Shown: one piece after another, positions 9,692 to 19,099 of the stretch
Layout of the letters: every line of letters starts with the position of its first letter
Position numbering within the stretch: position 1 is the stretch's first letter
Assembly (NCBI RefSeq): GCF_001296045.1
Contig: NZ_LJHS01000005.1
Coordinates: forward strand, 62,001 to 126,000
DNA: 64,000 bases
Origin: Rhizobium sp. AAP43
GTDB taxonomy: Bacteria; Pseudomonadota; Alphaproteobacteria; Rhizobiales; Rhizobiaceae
Reading direction: 5' to 3'
Position numbers and translations under genes: made by a program
Notes under the pieces: generated by a model
What the model was told of the DNA's origin: nothing
Databases searched by the model: none
The model's input: only the letters and a program-made list of their open reading frames with translations

Positions 9692-11269
9692 ATGACCAAG
9701 GCAATTCACCGCGTCGCAGTTGTGATGTCGGTGGTCTTTCTGGCCGTCTCATCGAACGCTTGTGCATCTCCCAAGACGGATCTCGTCCTCGCAATCGGTG
9801 GTGAGCCGGATACCGGCTATGATCCGCTCCTCGGCTGGGGGCGATACGGCCATCCGCTGTTTCAGTCGACACTTCTATCCCGCGATGCCGATCTCGCGAC
9901 AAAGCCCGATCTGGCGACTACATGGACGTTGTCGGAGGATCGCCTTACCTGGACGATCGGCCTCAGGTCCGATGCCCGTTTTTCCGATGGTTCGGCCCTT
10001 CGCGCAAAGGACGTCGTCTTCACCTTTACCGAGGCCGCCAAGGCTGGCGGGCCGATCGATCTCACCGTGTTCGACGGCGCGCGTGCGCTTGACGACCACA
10101 CGGTTCAGATCACGCTGAAGCGGCCATGGATTACGTTTACGGAGAACTTCTACGCGCTCGGCATCGTGCCGGCTGACCAATATGGCGTGGGTTATGCCCG
10201 CAAGCCGGTTGGCTCTGGCCCTTATAGGCTCCTGTCCTGGACAGAGGGCGAGCAACTGATCGTCGAGCGAAACCCGAACTATTATGGACCGGCCCCGGCC
10301 TTCGAGCGGATCACCTTTGTCTTTACCGACGAGGATACGAGCCTTGCGGCCGCGCGGGCCGGGCAGGTCGACATGGTCTCGGTTCCGGCAACGGCGGCCG
10401 ATGCGCCACCTGCTGGCTTCCGGCAGCTGACCGTCAAATCCGTCGATAATCGCGGCCTTGCCTTTCCCATGTTGAAAAATGAGGGCAAGACCAATGCAGC
10501 AGGTGTGCCGCTTGGCAATGCGGTGACATCGGATATTGCCATCCGCCGGGCGATCAATCTTGGCATCGACCGCAAGGTTCTGGTGGATGTGGCTCTGCTC
10601 GGGCACGGAACTCCGGCTTTTGGCCCTGCGGATGGACTGTCCTGGTCCAATGCCGAGAGTGCCGTCGCCTTTGACATCAAGGCGGCGAAGATTGTGCTCG
10701 ATCAGGCGGGCTGGCGTGTCGGAGAGGATGGCATCCGCGCTAAGGACGGCGTGCGCGCTGCTTTCCCGATCAATTACCCCGCATCTGATTCCACCCGGCG
10801 TGCGCTGGCGCAGACGGTGGCCGAACAGCTGAAGGCCCTTGGGATCGCGGCGACGGCGACCGGTAAAAGCTGGGATGAAATCGGGCGGGTGATGCATTCC
10901 GAGCCTGTCCTCTTCGGCTGGGGCAGTCATTCGCCGCTGGAGATCTACAATCTCTACCAGTCAGGCCAGAGCGGCATCGATTATTTCAACCCCGGATATT
11001 ACAGCAATCCCAAGGTCGACGCGCATCTGGCCGCAGCGCAAGGGTCGGAAAGCCTGGAGGCCTCCTTTGCCGACTGGCAGAAGGCGGATTTTGACGGCAC
11101 CACAGGCTTTGGCCCGAAGAGCGATGCGGCCTGGGCCTGGCTCGTCAATCTCGATCACATCTACTACGTCAATTCCTGCCTCGATATCGGCCCAACCCAG
11201 ATCGAACCGCATGGCCATGGCTGGCCGATCACCGCGATGATCCAGAACTGGACATGGACCTGTGAGTAG
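9692..11269 (+). CDS. nikA: Periplasmic nickel/peptide-type solute-binding protein (NikA-like)
   Basis: This 525-residue family-5 extracellular solute-binding protein (oligopeptide/nickel class) starts with a signal peptide (hydrophobic residues about 7-20, probable cleavage around residue 25-27). Family features include the GSGPYRL and [17 protein letters not shown] segments. It delivers substrate to the membrane complex encoded by the next four genes. ATG 9692 is chosen because it begins the signal sequence; the frame stays open further upstream through the operator. Control by the NikR box indicates nickel or a nickel-metallophore complex as substrate rather than peptide; that is inference from context. 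Confidence 0.85.
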   Translation: MTKAIHRVAVVMSVVFLAVSSNACASPKTDLVLAIGGEPDTGYDPLLGWGRYGHPLFQSTLLSRDADLATKPDLATTWTLSEDRLTWTIGLRSDARFSDGSALRAKDVVFTFTEAAKAGGPIDLTVFDGARALDDHTVQITLKRPWITFTENFYALGIVPADQYGVGYARKPVGSGPYRLLSWTEGEQLIVERNPNYYGPAPAFERITFVFTDEDTSLAAARAGQVDMVSVPATAADAPPAGFRQLTVKSVDNRGLAFPMLKNEGKTNAAGVPLGNAVTSDIAIRRAINLGIDRKVLVDVALLGHGTPAFGPADGLSWSNAESAVAFDIKAAKIVLDQAGWRVGEDGIRAKDGVRAAFPINYPASDSTRRALAQTVAEQLKALGIAATATGKSWDEIGRVMHSEPVLFGWGSHSPLEIYNLYQSGQSGIDYFNPGYYSNPKVDAHLAAAQGSESLEASFADWQKADFDGTTGFGPKSDAAWAWLVNLDHIYYVNSCLDIGPTQIEPHGHGWPITAMIQNWTWTCE

Positions 11270-12269
11270 GCGATTTCATCGCCTCGGGCGGACGCGTATC
11301 GTTCTGGGCTCCATGCTGCGTCTGGTGCTTGTTCTCACGGCGGTTGCCATTCTTGCCTTCACGCTGGTCAAGCTTTCGCCGCTTGATCCGGTGAATGCCT
11401 ATCTCGGGGCCGATATCGCGCGGGTCGGGCCTGAGCAGCGCGCCTTGATCGCGGAAAAATGGGGGCTCGACCAGCCAGCGCCTCTGCAATTGGCCAAGTG
11501 GCTTGAGAATGTGCTGCGTGGCGATCTCGGCTATTCGATGACATTCAATGCACCGGTGAGCGAGGTGTTAGCCGCACGCTTCCGCGCTTCGGCGCCGCTG
11601 ATGGCCCTTGCATGGCTGCTTTCCGGTGTCCTGGGATTTGCGCTTGGCGTCATCGCCGGCGCCTCTGAAGGATCGTGGACAGATAGGGTTATCCGGCTCT
11701 ATGCGTATGTGCTGGCCTCGACGCCGACTTTCTGGTTGGCGATCCTGCTTCTGACAGTGTTTTCAGTCAGCCTCAATTGGACGCCGGTCTGCTGCGCATC
11801 GCCGATTGGGGTCTTGCCTGAGCATGTCACCTGGTTGCTGAGGCTGCATCATCTCATCCTGCCGCTGATGGCGCTGACGGTTCTCGGCGTGGCGCAAGTG
11901 GCGCTGCATACAAGGGCCAAGATGGCTGAGAACATGCAGTCGGACTATGCGCTCTATGCCCGGGCGCAAGGAGCTTCACGTTTCGACATTGCGCTTCGGC
12001 ACGGCGCGCGCAACGCCGCGCTCCCCGCCGTTACCGTGCTCTTCGCCTCGCTTGGCGAACTCTTCGGCGGCTCGATCCTCGCCGAACAGGTCTTTGCCTA
12101 TCCGGGCCTCGGCAAGGCAACGGTGGAAGCGGGCATTCGGGGGGATGTGCCGCTTCTGCTGGCACTCACCCTCTTCCTCACGAGCTTCGTCTTCTTCGGC
12201 AATACGATCGCCGATCTCCTCTATCGCCTCGTCGATCCGCGCATGCAGGCAAGGGAGCCGGTTCGATGA
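11262..12269 (+). CDS. nikB: Nickel/peptide ABC transporter permease NikB-like
   Basis: A 335-residue DppB/NikB-family inner-membrane permease with an N-terminal transmembrane segment (residues about 17-37), the typical motif GDLGYSMTFNAPVSEVLAARF, and five further membrane spans with the EAA loop near ARAQGASRFDIALRHGARNA. The GTG start at 11262 overlaps the nikA stop by 8 nt, indicating translational coupling. An internal ATG at 11313 is possible but would remove the start of the first span. Confidence 0.9.
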   Translation: MSRRFHRLGRTRIVLGSMLRLVLVLTAVAILAFTLVKLSPLDPVNAYLGADIARVGPEQRALIAEKWGLDQPAPLQLAKWLENVLRGDLGYSMTFNAPVSEVLAARFRASAPLMALAWLLSGVLGFALGVIAGASEGSWTDRVIRLYAYVLASTPTFWLAILLLTVFSVSLNWTPVCCASPIGVLPEHVTWLLRLHHLILPLMALTVLGVAQVALHTRAKMAENMQSDYALYARAQGASRFDIALRHGARNAALPAVTVLFASLGELFGGSILAEQVFAYPGLGKATVEAGIRGDVPLLLALTLFLTSFVFFGNTIADLLYRLVDPRMQAREPVR

Positions 12270-13129
12270 GCACGGCCATGGATCTGCCATCGACGCCACC
12301 GGAGCGGTTTCGTGCCGGCAACAGGCTTGCGACGCTGATGGCTGCAGCCGTTGGAATGGCACTGGTGCTGGGTATTGTTCTGGGCTCTCTGGTCCTCGGT
12401 GCCCGTGGGATCGACGCGGATTTTTCCACGCGGCTGCTGGAGCCATCGCTCAGTCATTGGTTTGGGACCGACCAGTTCGGTCATGACATGGCGGCGCGAA
12501 CGGTGCACGGGTTGAGTGTCAGCTTGTGGATCGGGCTCATCGCTTCGGCGATTTCGGTGCTGATCGCGCTTCTGCTGGCGTTGTTTGCCGTAACCTGCGG
12601 TCGCATTGCAGATGCGGTCGTCGCCTTTCTGGTGGATGCCGCGATGGGGCTTCCGCATTTCGTGCTGCTAATCCTGATTTCCTTTGCGCTTGGTGGGGGT
12701 ACGAGCGCCGTGGTGATTGCGGTTGCCGTTACCCACTGGCCGCGCCTCACGCGCATCCTGCGGGCCGAGATCCTGCAGCTTCGGCAGGCGGATTTCGTGC
12801 TTGCGTCGCGCGGCTTCGGCAAATCCTGGTTTTATATCGGGCGGTATCACTTCCTGCCGCATCTCGTGCCGCAACTGATCGTCGGTCTGGTGCTGTTGTT
12901 TCCGCATGCCATCCTGCACGAAGCCGGGCTCACCTTTATCGGTTTCGGTCTCGAACCGTCGAAGCCGGCCATCGGTGTTCTGCTCGCGGATTCCCTGCGT
13001 TATCTGACCGCCGGAAAATGGTGGCTGGGCCTATTTCCAGGCATTGCTCTTCTTGCCGTCGTCCTCAGTTTCGATGCCATCGGCAATGGCCTAAGGACCG
13101 TGTTTGACCCCAGGGCGGAGCAATCCTGA
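12266..13129 (+). CDS. nikC: Nickel/peptide ABC transporter permease NikC-like
   Basis: A 287-residue permease of the DppC/NikC family. FGTDQFGHDMAARTVHG near residue 67 is the usual family signature, followed by five hydrophobic spans and an EAA-type loop (ASRGFGKSWFYIGRYHFLPH). The start overlaps the nikB stop by 4 nt (ATGA). With NikB it forms the translocation channel. Confidence 0.9.
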   Translation: MSTAMDLPSTPPERFRAGNRLATLMAAAVGMALVLGIVLGSLVLGARGIDADFSTRLLEPSLSHWFGTDQFGHDMAARTVHGLSVSLWIGLIASAISVLIALLLALFAVTCGRIADAVVAFLVDAAMGLPHFVLLILISFALGGGTSAVVIAVAVTHWPRLTRILRAEILQLRQADFVLASRGFGKSWFYIGRYHFLPHLVPQLIVGLVLLFPHAILHEAGLTFIGFGLEPSKPAIGVLLADSLRYLTAGKWWLGLFPGIALLAVVLSFDAIGNGLRTVFDPRAEQS

Positions 13130-13938
13130 TGCTGCTTTCGATTGACGGATTCGGTATTGCCTTCCGACGTTATGACGGTCTGTTGCATCATCGGGTCGTG
13201 CCCGTGCTCGAGGCTTTGAGCTTCACCATCGATCGCGGACAGGTGCTCGGCCTGGTTGGAGCGTCGGGAGCAGGAAAGAGCCTCGTCGCGCACGCGCTGT
13301 TCGGCATTCTGCCGCCGAATGCCGTGCTTACTGGTAGCATTTCGATTGGTGGGATCGAGATCGGGGCTTTGGGTGAGGGAAAACTCACAGGGTGTCGCAT
13401 GGGGCTTGTGCCGCAATCGCCGAGCCACCTCGATCCGCTGGTGCGTTGTGGCCGGCAACTGGCCTGGGCGGCGACCCGGAGCGGGCATGAACTGCCAAAG
13501 GCGGCGATCGGGGCTCTGCTTGAGAGCTTCGGGCTGGAGGCGGCCGTTGCTCGTCTGTATCCGTACCAGCTGTCCGGCGGGATGGCCCGGCGCTTGATGC
13601 TGGCGATGGCGACGGTCGGTGAGCCGGATCTGATCGTGGCAGACGAGCCGACAAGCGGTCTCGATCCGGACAATGCGGCAATTGTTCTGCGCCATCTGCG
13701 GCGGCTCGCGGATGCGGGCAAAGCCGTGCTTCTCATCACGCATGATCTCGCGCATGCACTGCCCTATACCGACCGCGTTGCGCTTCTTCGCGATGGCGGC
13801 CTTGTTGGTATCGAGGATGCGCGTGCTTTTTCCGGCGATGGATCGCGGCTTGAGACGCCTTATGCCCGCCACTTGTGGCGTGCCATGCCGCAGAACGAAT
13901 TCCAGCTTGAGACGGCGGCCTATGCTCGAAGCGCGTGA
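13129..13938 (+). CDS. nikD: Nickel/peptide ABC transporter ATPase NikD-like
   Basis: The 269-residue ATPase has Walker A GASGAGKS (near residue 44), a signature LSGGMARRLMLAMA, Walker B LIVADEPTSGLD and the switch His in LLITHD. The ATG shares one base with the nikC stop. It energises the NikBC channel as one of two non-identical ATPases. Confidence 0.9.
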   Translation: MLLSIDGFGIAFRRYDGLLHHRVVPVLEALSFTIDRGQVLGLVGASGAGKSLVAHALFGILPPNAVLTGSISIGGIEIGALGEGKLTGCRMGLVPQSPSHLDPLVRCGRQLAWAATRSGHELPKAAIGALLESFGLEAAVARLYPYQLSGGMARRLMLAMATVGEPDLIVADEPTSGLDPDNAAIVLRHLRRLADAGKAVLLITHDLAHALPYTDRVALLRDGGLVGIEDARAFSGDGSRLETPYARHLWRAMPQNEFQLETAAYARSA

Positions 13939-14527
13939 TCTGCACTTTTCCTTCGTGCGCGGCCGCGCGCTTCTCGATGGTGCGAGCTTCTGCCTTGCGC
14001 CCGGCGAGGTGCTGGGGCTTTCTGGGGCGTCCGGCGGTGGCAAGTCGACGCTTGGTCGTGTTGTTGCGGGTTATCTGGCAGCTGACCGTGGAATGGTGAC
14101 CGTCGACGGCGCGGAGATGTCGCGCAATCGGGTCGCGGTGCAATATGTGCATCAGTCGTCGATCTTTGCCGTCAATCCGCGCTGGCGCATCGGCCGCGTG
14201 CTGGAAGAAGCCTGGGTTCCGGATGAGGCGATGCGGGAGGCGGTTGGGGTCTCACGCCGCTGGTATGACCGGTATCCGCACGAGATTTCCGGTGGCGAGT
14301 TGCAGAGGGTCGCCCTGCTTCGGGCGCTTGGACCGCAGACCCGCTATCTGGTAGCCGATGAAATCACTGCGATGCTTGATCCGATCACCCAGGCAGATCT
14401 CTGGAGCGTGCTGCGTGACCGCGCACACGCTGGGCTTGGCATTCTCGCGATCAGCCATGATGCCGCTTTACTGGAGCGGGTTTCGTCGCGGCGCTTGGAA
14501 CTGGTGGATGGCCGGCTGTCGGGGTGA
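13922..14527 (+). CDS. nikE: Nickel/peptide ABC transporter ATPase NikE-like, short
   Basis: This 201-residue ATPase has Walker A GASGGGKST (near residue 34), the DppF-like segment VHQSSIFAVNPRWRIGRVL, a signature ISGGELQRVALLRAL and Walker B YLVADEITAMLD. ATG 13922 lies 17 nt inside the nikD end and gives a normal ATPase N-terminus; the frame is open further upstream but encodes nothing family-like. It is shorter than usual (family about 250 or more), lacking the C-terminal extension. It ends 25 nt from the convergent LacI gene. Confidence 0.88.
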   Translation: MLEARDLHFSFVRGRALLDGASFCLAPGEVLGLSGASGGGKSTLGRVVAGYLAADRGMVTVDGAEMSRNRVAVQYVHQSSIFAVNPRWRIGRVLEEAWVPDEAMREAVGVSRRWYDRYPHEISGGELQRVALLRALGPQTRYLVADEITAMLDPITQADLWSVLRDRAHAGLGILAISHDAALLERVSSRRLELVDGRLSG

Positions 14528-14552
14528 TCTCGCCCTGATGGAGCGCAGTCTC

Positions 14553-15569
14553 TCAGTCGCTTTCGCCCTCGATCAGTTCCATCGGCCATAAGCGCCGCCG
14601 TTCGGCCTCCGGATAGTGCGCGGCGAAGGCGGGCATGGTCGAGAGCAGCGTTTCGGCGAGTGCCACCCCGAGCAGACGCAGATCCGGGCGGAAGCAGGTC
14701 AGCGCCGGATGCAGGAACTGTGCCTGCGGGCTGTGCTGACCGATCACGGCGATATCGCGTCCGGGCGTGAGACCCGCTTCCTGCAGGCCACGATAGAAGC
14801 CGACTACGGTTGCTTCGTTCAGCAGCACGATGGCCGAGGGGCGGGTTTTCGCAGCGATGACTTGGCGGGCGACGTCATAGCCGCCGGCCTCGTTAGGGCT
14901 GCAACGCAAGATGTGGTCCGGGTCCAGTTGCAGGCCGCGATCCGATAGCAGTGCCCGACATTTGTCTTCGAACACATAGCCGAGATTGATCTCGCCAAAG
15001 GGGCGGCTGATCGCGATGTGGCGATGACCCTTGTCGATCAGCCTGCCGAGCGCCGCCTCGGCCATGCCCTCGAAGTCCAAGTCATACCAGGGTTGGCCGA
15101 CATCGGTCTGGCTTCGGCCGAGCGTGAGGAAGGGGATCTTGGTCTTGTGCAGCAATTCGAAGCGCGCATCCTTGTGGCGGGTTGCCGAGAGGATGATGCC
15201 ATCGGCAAAGCCGCGCGCGACAATGCGTTTCAGATAGGCTTCAGGGTCTTCCTCGGACGAGCAAAGCAGCGCGACGAGGTCGAGATTATGCTGCGACAGC
15301 ACGGTTTGCACACCGTCGAAGACGCGCATGAAGAAACTGTCCCCCTCGCCGGTGATGTCATGGCCGGTCTGCATCATGAAGCCAATGATGCCCGTCGCGC
15401 CCTTGCGGAGCGAGCGGCCCGCCTGGTTGGCGACATAGCCGAGCTTTTCCGCCGCCTCCAGAACGCGCTTGCGGGTTTCCTCGTTGACGTCAGGCTTGCC
15501 GTTCAGGGCGCGAGAAACCGTCCCGATCGAAATGTCGAGATGCTCGGCGAGTTGTCGAATGCCCTTCAT
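14553..15569 (-). CDS. LacI-family transcriptional repressor of the adjacent sugar operon
   Basis: A 338-residue LacI/GalR regulator. The N-terminal helix-turn-helix (IRQLAEHLDISIGTVSRALNG) and hinge helix (YVANQAGRSLRKG) are clear, followed by a periplasmic-binding-protein-like effector domain (from TGIIGFMMQTG). ATG 15569 fits the family start; longer in-frame starts would place the operators inside the gene. It is divergent from 15715-21899, and two CGTAAaCGTTTACG-type operators flank the intervening promoter, so it should repress that operon and itself until a sugar ligand binds. Confidence 0.93.
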   Translation of the reverse strand: MKGIRQLAEHLDISIGTVSRALNGKPDVNEETRKRVLEAAEKLGYVANQAGRSLRKGATGIIGFMMQTGHDITGEGDSFFMRVFDGVQTVLSQHNLDLVALLCSSEEDPEAYLKRIVARGFADGIILSATRHKDARFELLHKTKIPFLTLGRSQTDVGQPWYDLDFEGMAEAALGRLIDKGHRHIAISRPFGEINLGYVFEDKCRALLSDRGLQLDPDHILRCSPNEAGGYDVARQVIAAKTRPSAIVLLNEATVVGFYRGLQEAGLTPGRDIAVIGQHSPQAQFLHPALTCFRPDLRLLGVALAETLLSTMPAFAAHYPEAERRRLWPMELIEGESD

Positions 15570-15594
15570 CGATTTCCCCCAGCCAATGATCTTC

Positions 15595-15608
15595 CGTAAT
15601 CGTTTACG
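15595..15608. promoter_or_regulatory. LacI-type operator O1 (imperfect palindrome)
   Basis: CGTAATCGTTTACG differs at one central base from the perfect palindrome at 15647-15660. It lies 26 nt upstream of the repressor start and 52 bp (about five helical turns) centre to centre from the second site, an arrangement that would allow looping. Confidence 0.7.
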
Positions 15609-15616
15609 AAATTCTG

Positions 15617-15644
15617 TTGACACATGCAAAGTCTCGTTCATAGT
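15617..15644 (+). promoter_or_regulatory. Sigma-70-type promoter of the sugar operon
   Basis: A consensus -35 TTGACA (15617-15622) is followed after 16 nt by CATAGT (15639-15644, 4 of 6 matches). It reads toward 15715 and lies between the two LacI-type operators, the downstream operator covering the expected transcription start. Confidence 0.6.
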
Positions 15645-15646
15645 AC

Positions 15647-15660
15647 CGTAAACGTTTACG
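15647..15660. promoter_or_regulatory. LacI-type operator O2 (perfect palindrome)
   Basis: CGTAAACGTTTACG is a perfect 14-bp palindrome with the central CG typical of LacI/GalR operators. It is just downstream of the -10 element, where repressor binding would block initiation. Confidence 0.8.
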
Positions 15661-15714
15661 ACGCTTGCAGGACGTGCGGAAGAGGAGTTCCGCTCATCCT
15701 TTGGGAGGATAGCA

Positions 15715-16758
15715 GTGACATCAAGAGCCGTTTTATGCGGGTGCGGAGCTATGGCCAAAGGCTGGCTCCGGGCGATCCAGTCGAGCGCCGAAATTCAGGC
15801 GGCGGTGACGATCGTTGGCCTTGTCGACATCAACGGCGAAACGGCGGTCGCGCTTGTGGCCGAGTTCGGCCTTGAGAACGTTGTCATCGGCACCAGCCTT
15901 GCCGACGTGCTGATCGAAACCCGGGCCGATATGCTGTTCGATGTCGTCATTCCCTCAGCGCGGGCGGAGGTCGTCTCGACCGCCTTGCGGCTCGGCTGCC
16001 ATGTTCTCTCCGAAAAGCCGCTTGCAGCCTCCCTGGGGGAAGCCAGGGATCTGCTCGCGCTTGCCGCTGCCGCCGGTCGCGTCCATGCCGTCGTGCAGAA
16101 CCGCCGCTTCATTTCCGGCGTGCGCCGCATGCGGCGCGTGGTCCAGGAAGGGCTGATCGGCGAACTCACGGCCATCCATTGCGACTTCTTCATCGGCCCG
16201 CATTTCGGCGGCTTCCGCGAAGCGATGGACAATGTGCTGCTGCTGGACATGGCCATCCACACGTTTGATGCCGCTCGTTTTGTCTCCGGCAAGCTGCCAC
16301 TCTCGGTCTATTGCGTCGAAACCAATCCGTCCGGCTCCTGGTATGCGCATGGCGCGGCAGCCAATGCGATCTTTCGGCTCTCGGGAGATGCGGTCTTCAC
16401 CTATCGCGGCTCCTGGTGTGCGGAAGGCCGCCGGACGAGCTGGGAGAGCAATTGGCGCCTCGTCGGTTCCAAGGGCATGTTGACCTGGGATGGCGAAGAC
16501 GCCTTCGAGGCGACGGTCGCTGGCGACGAGCCCGGCCTGTTGCGTGGACACCATGCGCTGGTCGTGCCGGATGCACCTGATGACGAAGAGACCCATGGGC
16601 ACAAAAGCGTGCTCGTCGACTTCATCCGGGCCGCACAGTCTGGTCGTGCCCCTGAAACGGCGGCCGCCGACAACATTCGAAGCCTTGCCATGGTGTTCGG
16701 CGCGATCGAAAGCGCGCGCACCGGGCTTCCCGTCGATCTTTCAGCACAAGGATATTGA
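15715..16758 (+). CDS. Gfo/Idh/MocA-family oxidoreductase
   Basis: A 347-residue NAD(P)-dependent sugar or polyol dehydrogenase. The Rossmann motif is at the N-terminus (LCGCGAMAKGW), the conserved EKP (SEKPLAAS) is near residue 100, and the C-terminal alpha/beta substrate domain follows (DMAIHTFDAARF carries the conserved Asp/His). GTG 15715 has a GGGAGG SD six nt upstream. It is first in the LacI-controlled operon and probably oxidises the imported sugar or its derivative. The exact substrate cannot be read from the sequence. Confidence 0.9.
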   Translation: MTSRAVLCGCGAMAKGWLRAIQSSAEIQAAVTIVGLVDINGETAVALVAEFGLENVVIGTSLADVLIETRADMLFDVVIPSARAEVVSTALRLGCHVLSEKPLAASLGEARDLLALAAAAGRVHAVVQNRRFISGVRRMRRVVQEGLIGELTAIHCDFFIGPHFGGFREAMDNVLLLDMAIHTFDAARFVSGKLPLSVYCVETNPSGSWYAHGAAANAIFRLSGDAVFTYRGSWCAEGRRTSWESNWRLVGSKGMLTWDGEDAFEATVAGDEPGLLRGHHALVVPDAPDDEETHGHKSVLVDFIRAAQSGRAPETAAADNIRSLAMVFGAIESARTGLPVDLSAQGY

Positions 16759-16763
16759 AGCCC

Positions 16764-17666
16764 GTGAGCAATCCCGCAAAATCCATTCGCATTGGAACCA
16801 TGGTCAGCGCCAGTGCCGGCAAGGCAGCTGAGCGGATCAGCCAGATCGCCGATATGGGCTTCGAGAGCTTCGAGCCCTTCTTCTGGCAGACGACGAACGG
16901 GCAGGACATTGCCGATCTCGGCAAGCGCTGCGTCGAGGCGATTGGCGACCGTGACATCACGATCTCGACCATCGGCATGTTCGGCAATCCGCTGGAAGAG
17001 ACCGATATGGATCTTCAGACCCTGCAGGGCTGGAAGGATTGCATCGACAATGCCCATCATTTCGGCGCCACCTGCGTCGCGGGCTTTACCGGCCGCGTCC
17101 GTAACCGTCCGCTGACGGATAGTCTGCCGCGTTACCGCGAAATCTGGAGCGAGCTTGCCAAGCGGGCTGCCGATAAAGGCGTCAAGATCGCGTTCGAAAA
17201 CTGCGCCATGGATGGAAACTGGCAGACCGGCGACTGGAACATCGCCCACAATCCGGACGCTTGGGAACTGATTTTCAACGAGACGCCGGACGAGCATATC
17301 GGGCTTGAATGGGAGCCCTGCCACCAGATGGTCTATTTGATCGATCCGATCCCGCAGATCCGCAAATGGGCGCACAAATTCTTTCATGTCCATGGCAAGG
17401 ACGCAACCATCCGCTGGGATGTGATCCGCGAACATGGGGTCTTCGGCAAGCATCCCTTTGTCTTGATGCGCACGCCCGGCTTCGGCGACACCAACTGGAC
17501 GGATGTGATTTCCGAGCTTCGGCTCGCCGGCTGGTCCGGTTCGATCGACATCGAAGGCTGGCATGATCCAGTTTATCGCGATGCGCTGGAGATGACCGGC
17601 CAGGTCCATGGCCTGAACTATCTGAAGAATTGCCGAGGCGGGGATTTCGTCACCGATCCGCAATGA
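16764..17666 (+). CDS. TIM-barrel sugar isomerase/epimerase (AP endonuclease 2 family)
   Basis: The 300-residue protein resembles xylose-isomerase-like TIM-barrel enzymes. The metal-site segments are AFENCAMDG, GLEWEPCHQM, FFHVHGKD and IDIEGWHDP, which supply the Glu/His/Asp ligands of this fold. It probably isomerises or epimerises the keto-sugar made by the preceding dehydrogenase. The start is uncertain: GTG 16764 is preferred, with AAGG about 11 nt upstream, over TTG 16755, which overlaps the previous stop. Confidence 0.87.
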   Translation: MSNPAKSIRIGTMVSASAGKAAERISQIADMGFESFEPFFWQTTNGQDIADLGKRCVEAIGDRDITISTIGMFGNPLEETDMDLQTLQGWKDCIDNAHHFGATCVAGFTGRVRNRPLTDSLPRYREIWSELAKRAADKGVKIAFENCAMDGNWQTGDWNIAHNPDAWELIFNETPDEHIGLEWEPCHQMVYLIDPIPQIRKWAHKFFHVHGKDATIRWDVIREHGVFGKHPFVLMRTPGFGDTNWTDVISELRLAGWSGSIDIEGWHDPVYRDALEMTGQVHGLNYLKNCRGGDFVTDPQ

Positions 17667-17726
17667 GACTGCCTGCCGGCTTGGAGGAAGTCGGCGGGAT
17701 CAATGGTCAACCCCAAGGAGGAGAGC

Positions 17727-18962
17727 ATGTCTATCAAGAATTGCCTGATGGCCGGTGCATTTGCACTGGCCTCCGTGTCCGGGTTCGCGCTGCAGGCCCA
17801 TGCACAGGAAGAGGTCACGATCACCATCTGGAGCCTCGACAAGCCCGAGCAGCCGGCCTGGAACCTGGCGCGTGAATTTGACGAGAAGGAGCCGGGCATC
17901 AAGGTCGAATACCGGCTGGTGCAGTTCGATGATGTTGTGAGCGAGGCCATGCGCGCCTACTCCACAGGCCAGGCGCCCGACATCATCGCTATCGACAATC
18001 CGGAGCATGCGCTCTTTGCCTCGCGTGGCGCTTTCCTTGATATCACCGACATGGTCGCGAAATCCGAGGTGATCAAGCCGGCCAATTATTTCCCCGGTCC
18101 GCTCAATTCGGTTACCTGGGACGGCAAGCTCTTCGGCGTGCCGAAGGCCACCAATACGATCGCGCTCTACTACAATGCCGACATGTTCAAGGAAAAGGGA
18201 CTTGATCCGGACAAGCCGCCGCAGACCTGGGCAGAGCTCATCGATGCAGCGCGCAAGCTGAACGATCCGGCGAAGAACGTCTATGGTCTCGCTTTCTCCG
18301 CCAAGGCCAGCGAAGAGGGCACCTTCCAGTTCCTGCCCTGGGCGCAGATGGGCGGCGGCGGCTATGAGAAGATCAATGCCGATGGTGCGGTCAAGGCGCT
18401 CGAAGCCTGGAAGACCATCATGGACGAGAAGCTTGCCTCGCCGGATAGCCTGACGCGCGGCCAGTGGGATTCCACCGGTACCTTCAATTCCGGCAATGCG
18501 GCCATGGCGATCTCTGGTCCGTGGGAGCTGAACCGCATGTCCGAGGAAGCAAAGTTCGACTGGCGCGTGGCGCTTTTGCCGGTGCCGCAGGAAGGTGCCG
18601 AGCGTTCATCCGCCATGGGTGACTTCAACTACGCGATCTTCTCGAACACCAAGCATCCGGAGGCCGCCTTCAAGGCTCTCGAATACTTCGCCTCGCAGGA
18701 CAATGTGATGTTCGAGAAATACGGTCAGCTTCCGGCCCGTTCCGACATTACGCTTCCGGCAACCGGCAATGAGAAGAAGGATGCCGGTCTGAAGGTCTTC
18801 CAGGAGCAGCTGAAATACGCCAAGGCCCGCGGTCCGCACCCGGAATGGCCGAAGATCTCGAAGGCAATCCAGGATGCAATCCAGGGCGCTCTCACCGGCC
18901 AGATGACGCCGAAGGAAGCGCTGGACCAGGCGGCTGAAACCATCAGCGCGGTCACCGGCTAA
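17727..18962 (+). CDS. Sugar ABC transporter substrate-binding protein
   Basis: A 411-residue family-1 extracellular solute-binding protein (carbohydrate uptake, CUT1-like). The signal peptide spans residues 1-26 with probable cleavage after AHA. Mature sequence begins [15 protein letters not shown], and the fold markers [20 protein letters not shown] and [15 protein letters not shown] are present. ATG 17727 follows a strong AAGGAGGAG SD and begins the signal peptide, so it is chosen over ATG 17703. The ligand is unknown; the operon implies a sugar or sugar acid. Confidence 0.93.
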   Translation: MSIKNCLMAGAFALASVSGFALQAHAQEEVTITIWSLDKPEQPAWNLAREFDEKEPGIKVEYRLVQFDDVVSEAMRAYSTGQAPDIIAIDNPEHALFASRGAFLDITDMVAKSEVIKPANYFPGPLNSVTWDGKLFGVPKATNTIALYYNADMFKEKGLDPDKPPQTWAELIDAARKLNDPAKNVYGLAFSAKASEEGTFQFLPWAQMGGGGYEKINADGAVKALEAWKTIMDEKLASPDSLTRGQWDSTGTFNSGNAAMAISGPWELNRMSEEAKFDWRVALLPVPQEGAERSSAMGDFNYAIFSNTKHPEAAFKALEYFASQDNVMFEKYGQLPARSDITLPATGNEKKDAGLKVFQEQLKYAKARGPHPEWPKISKAIQDAIQGALTGQMTPKEALDQAAETISAVTG

Positions 18963-19029
18963 GCTATCGGCATAGGCGGGGCCTGCACGCAAACGTGCCG
19001 CTTCGCCTCTGTCTCATTTACCTCCCGGA

Positions 19030-19065
19030 GGGCCGCTCTCGTTCCCCAAGCTGCGGGGGCGGCCC
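19030..19065 (+). terminator. Stem-loop between binding-protein and permease genes
   Basis: GGGCCGC (19030-19036) pairs with GCGGCCC (19059-19065) across a 22-nt loop in the 137-nt gap. No T-run follows. Such structures often keep the binding protein in excess over the membrane subunits by protecting the upstream mRNA or attenuating read-through. Confidence 0.45.
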
Positions 19066-19099
19066 GACCGGAGCCATGATCGCTTCAGCGGAGACTGCG

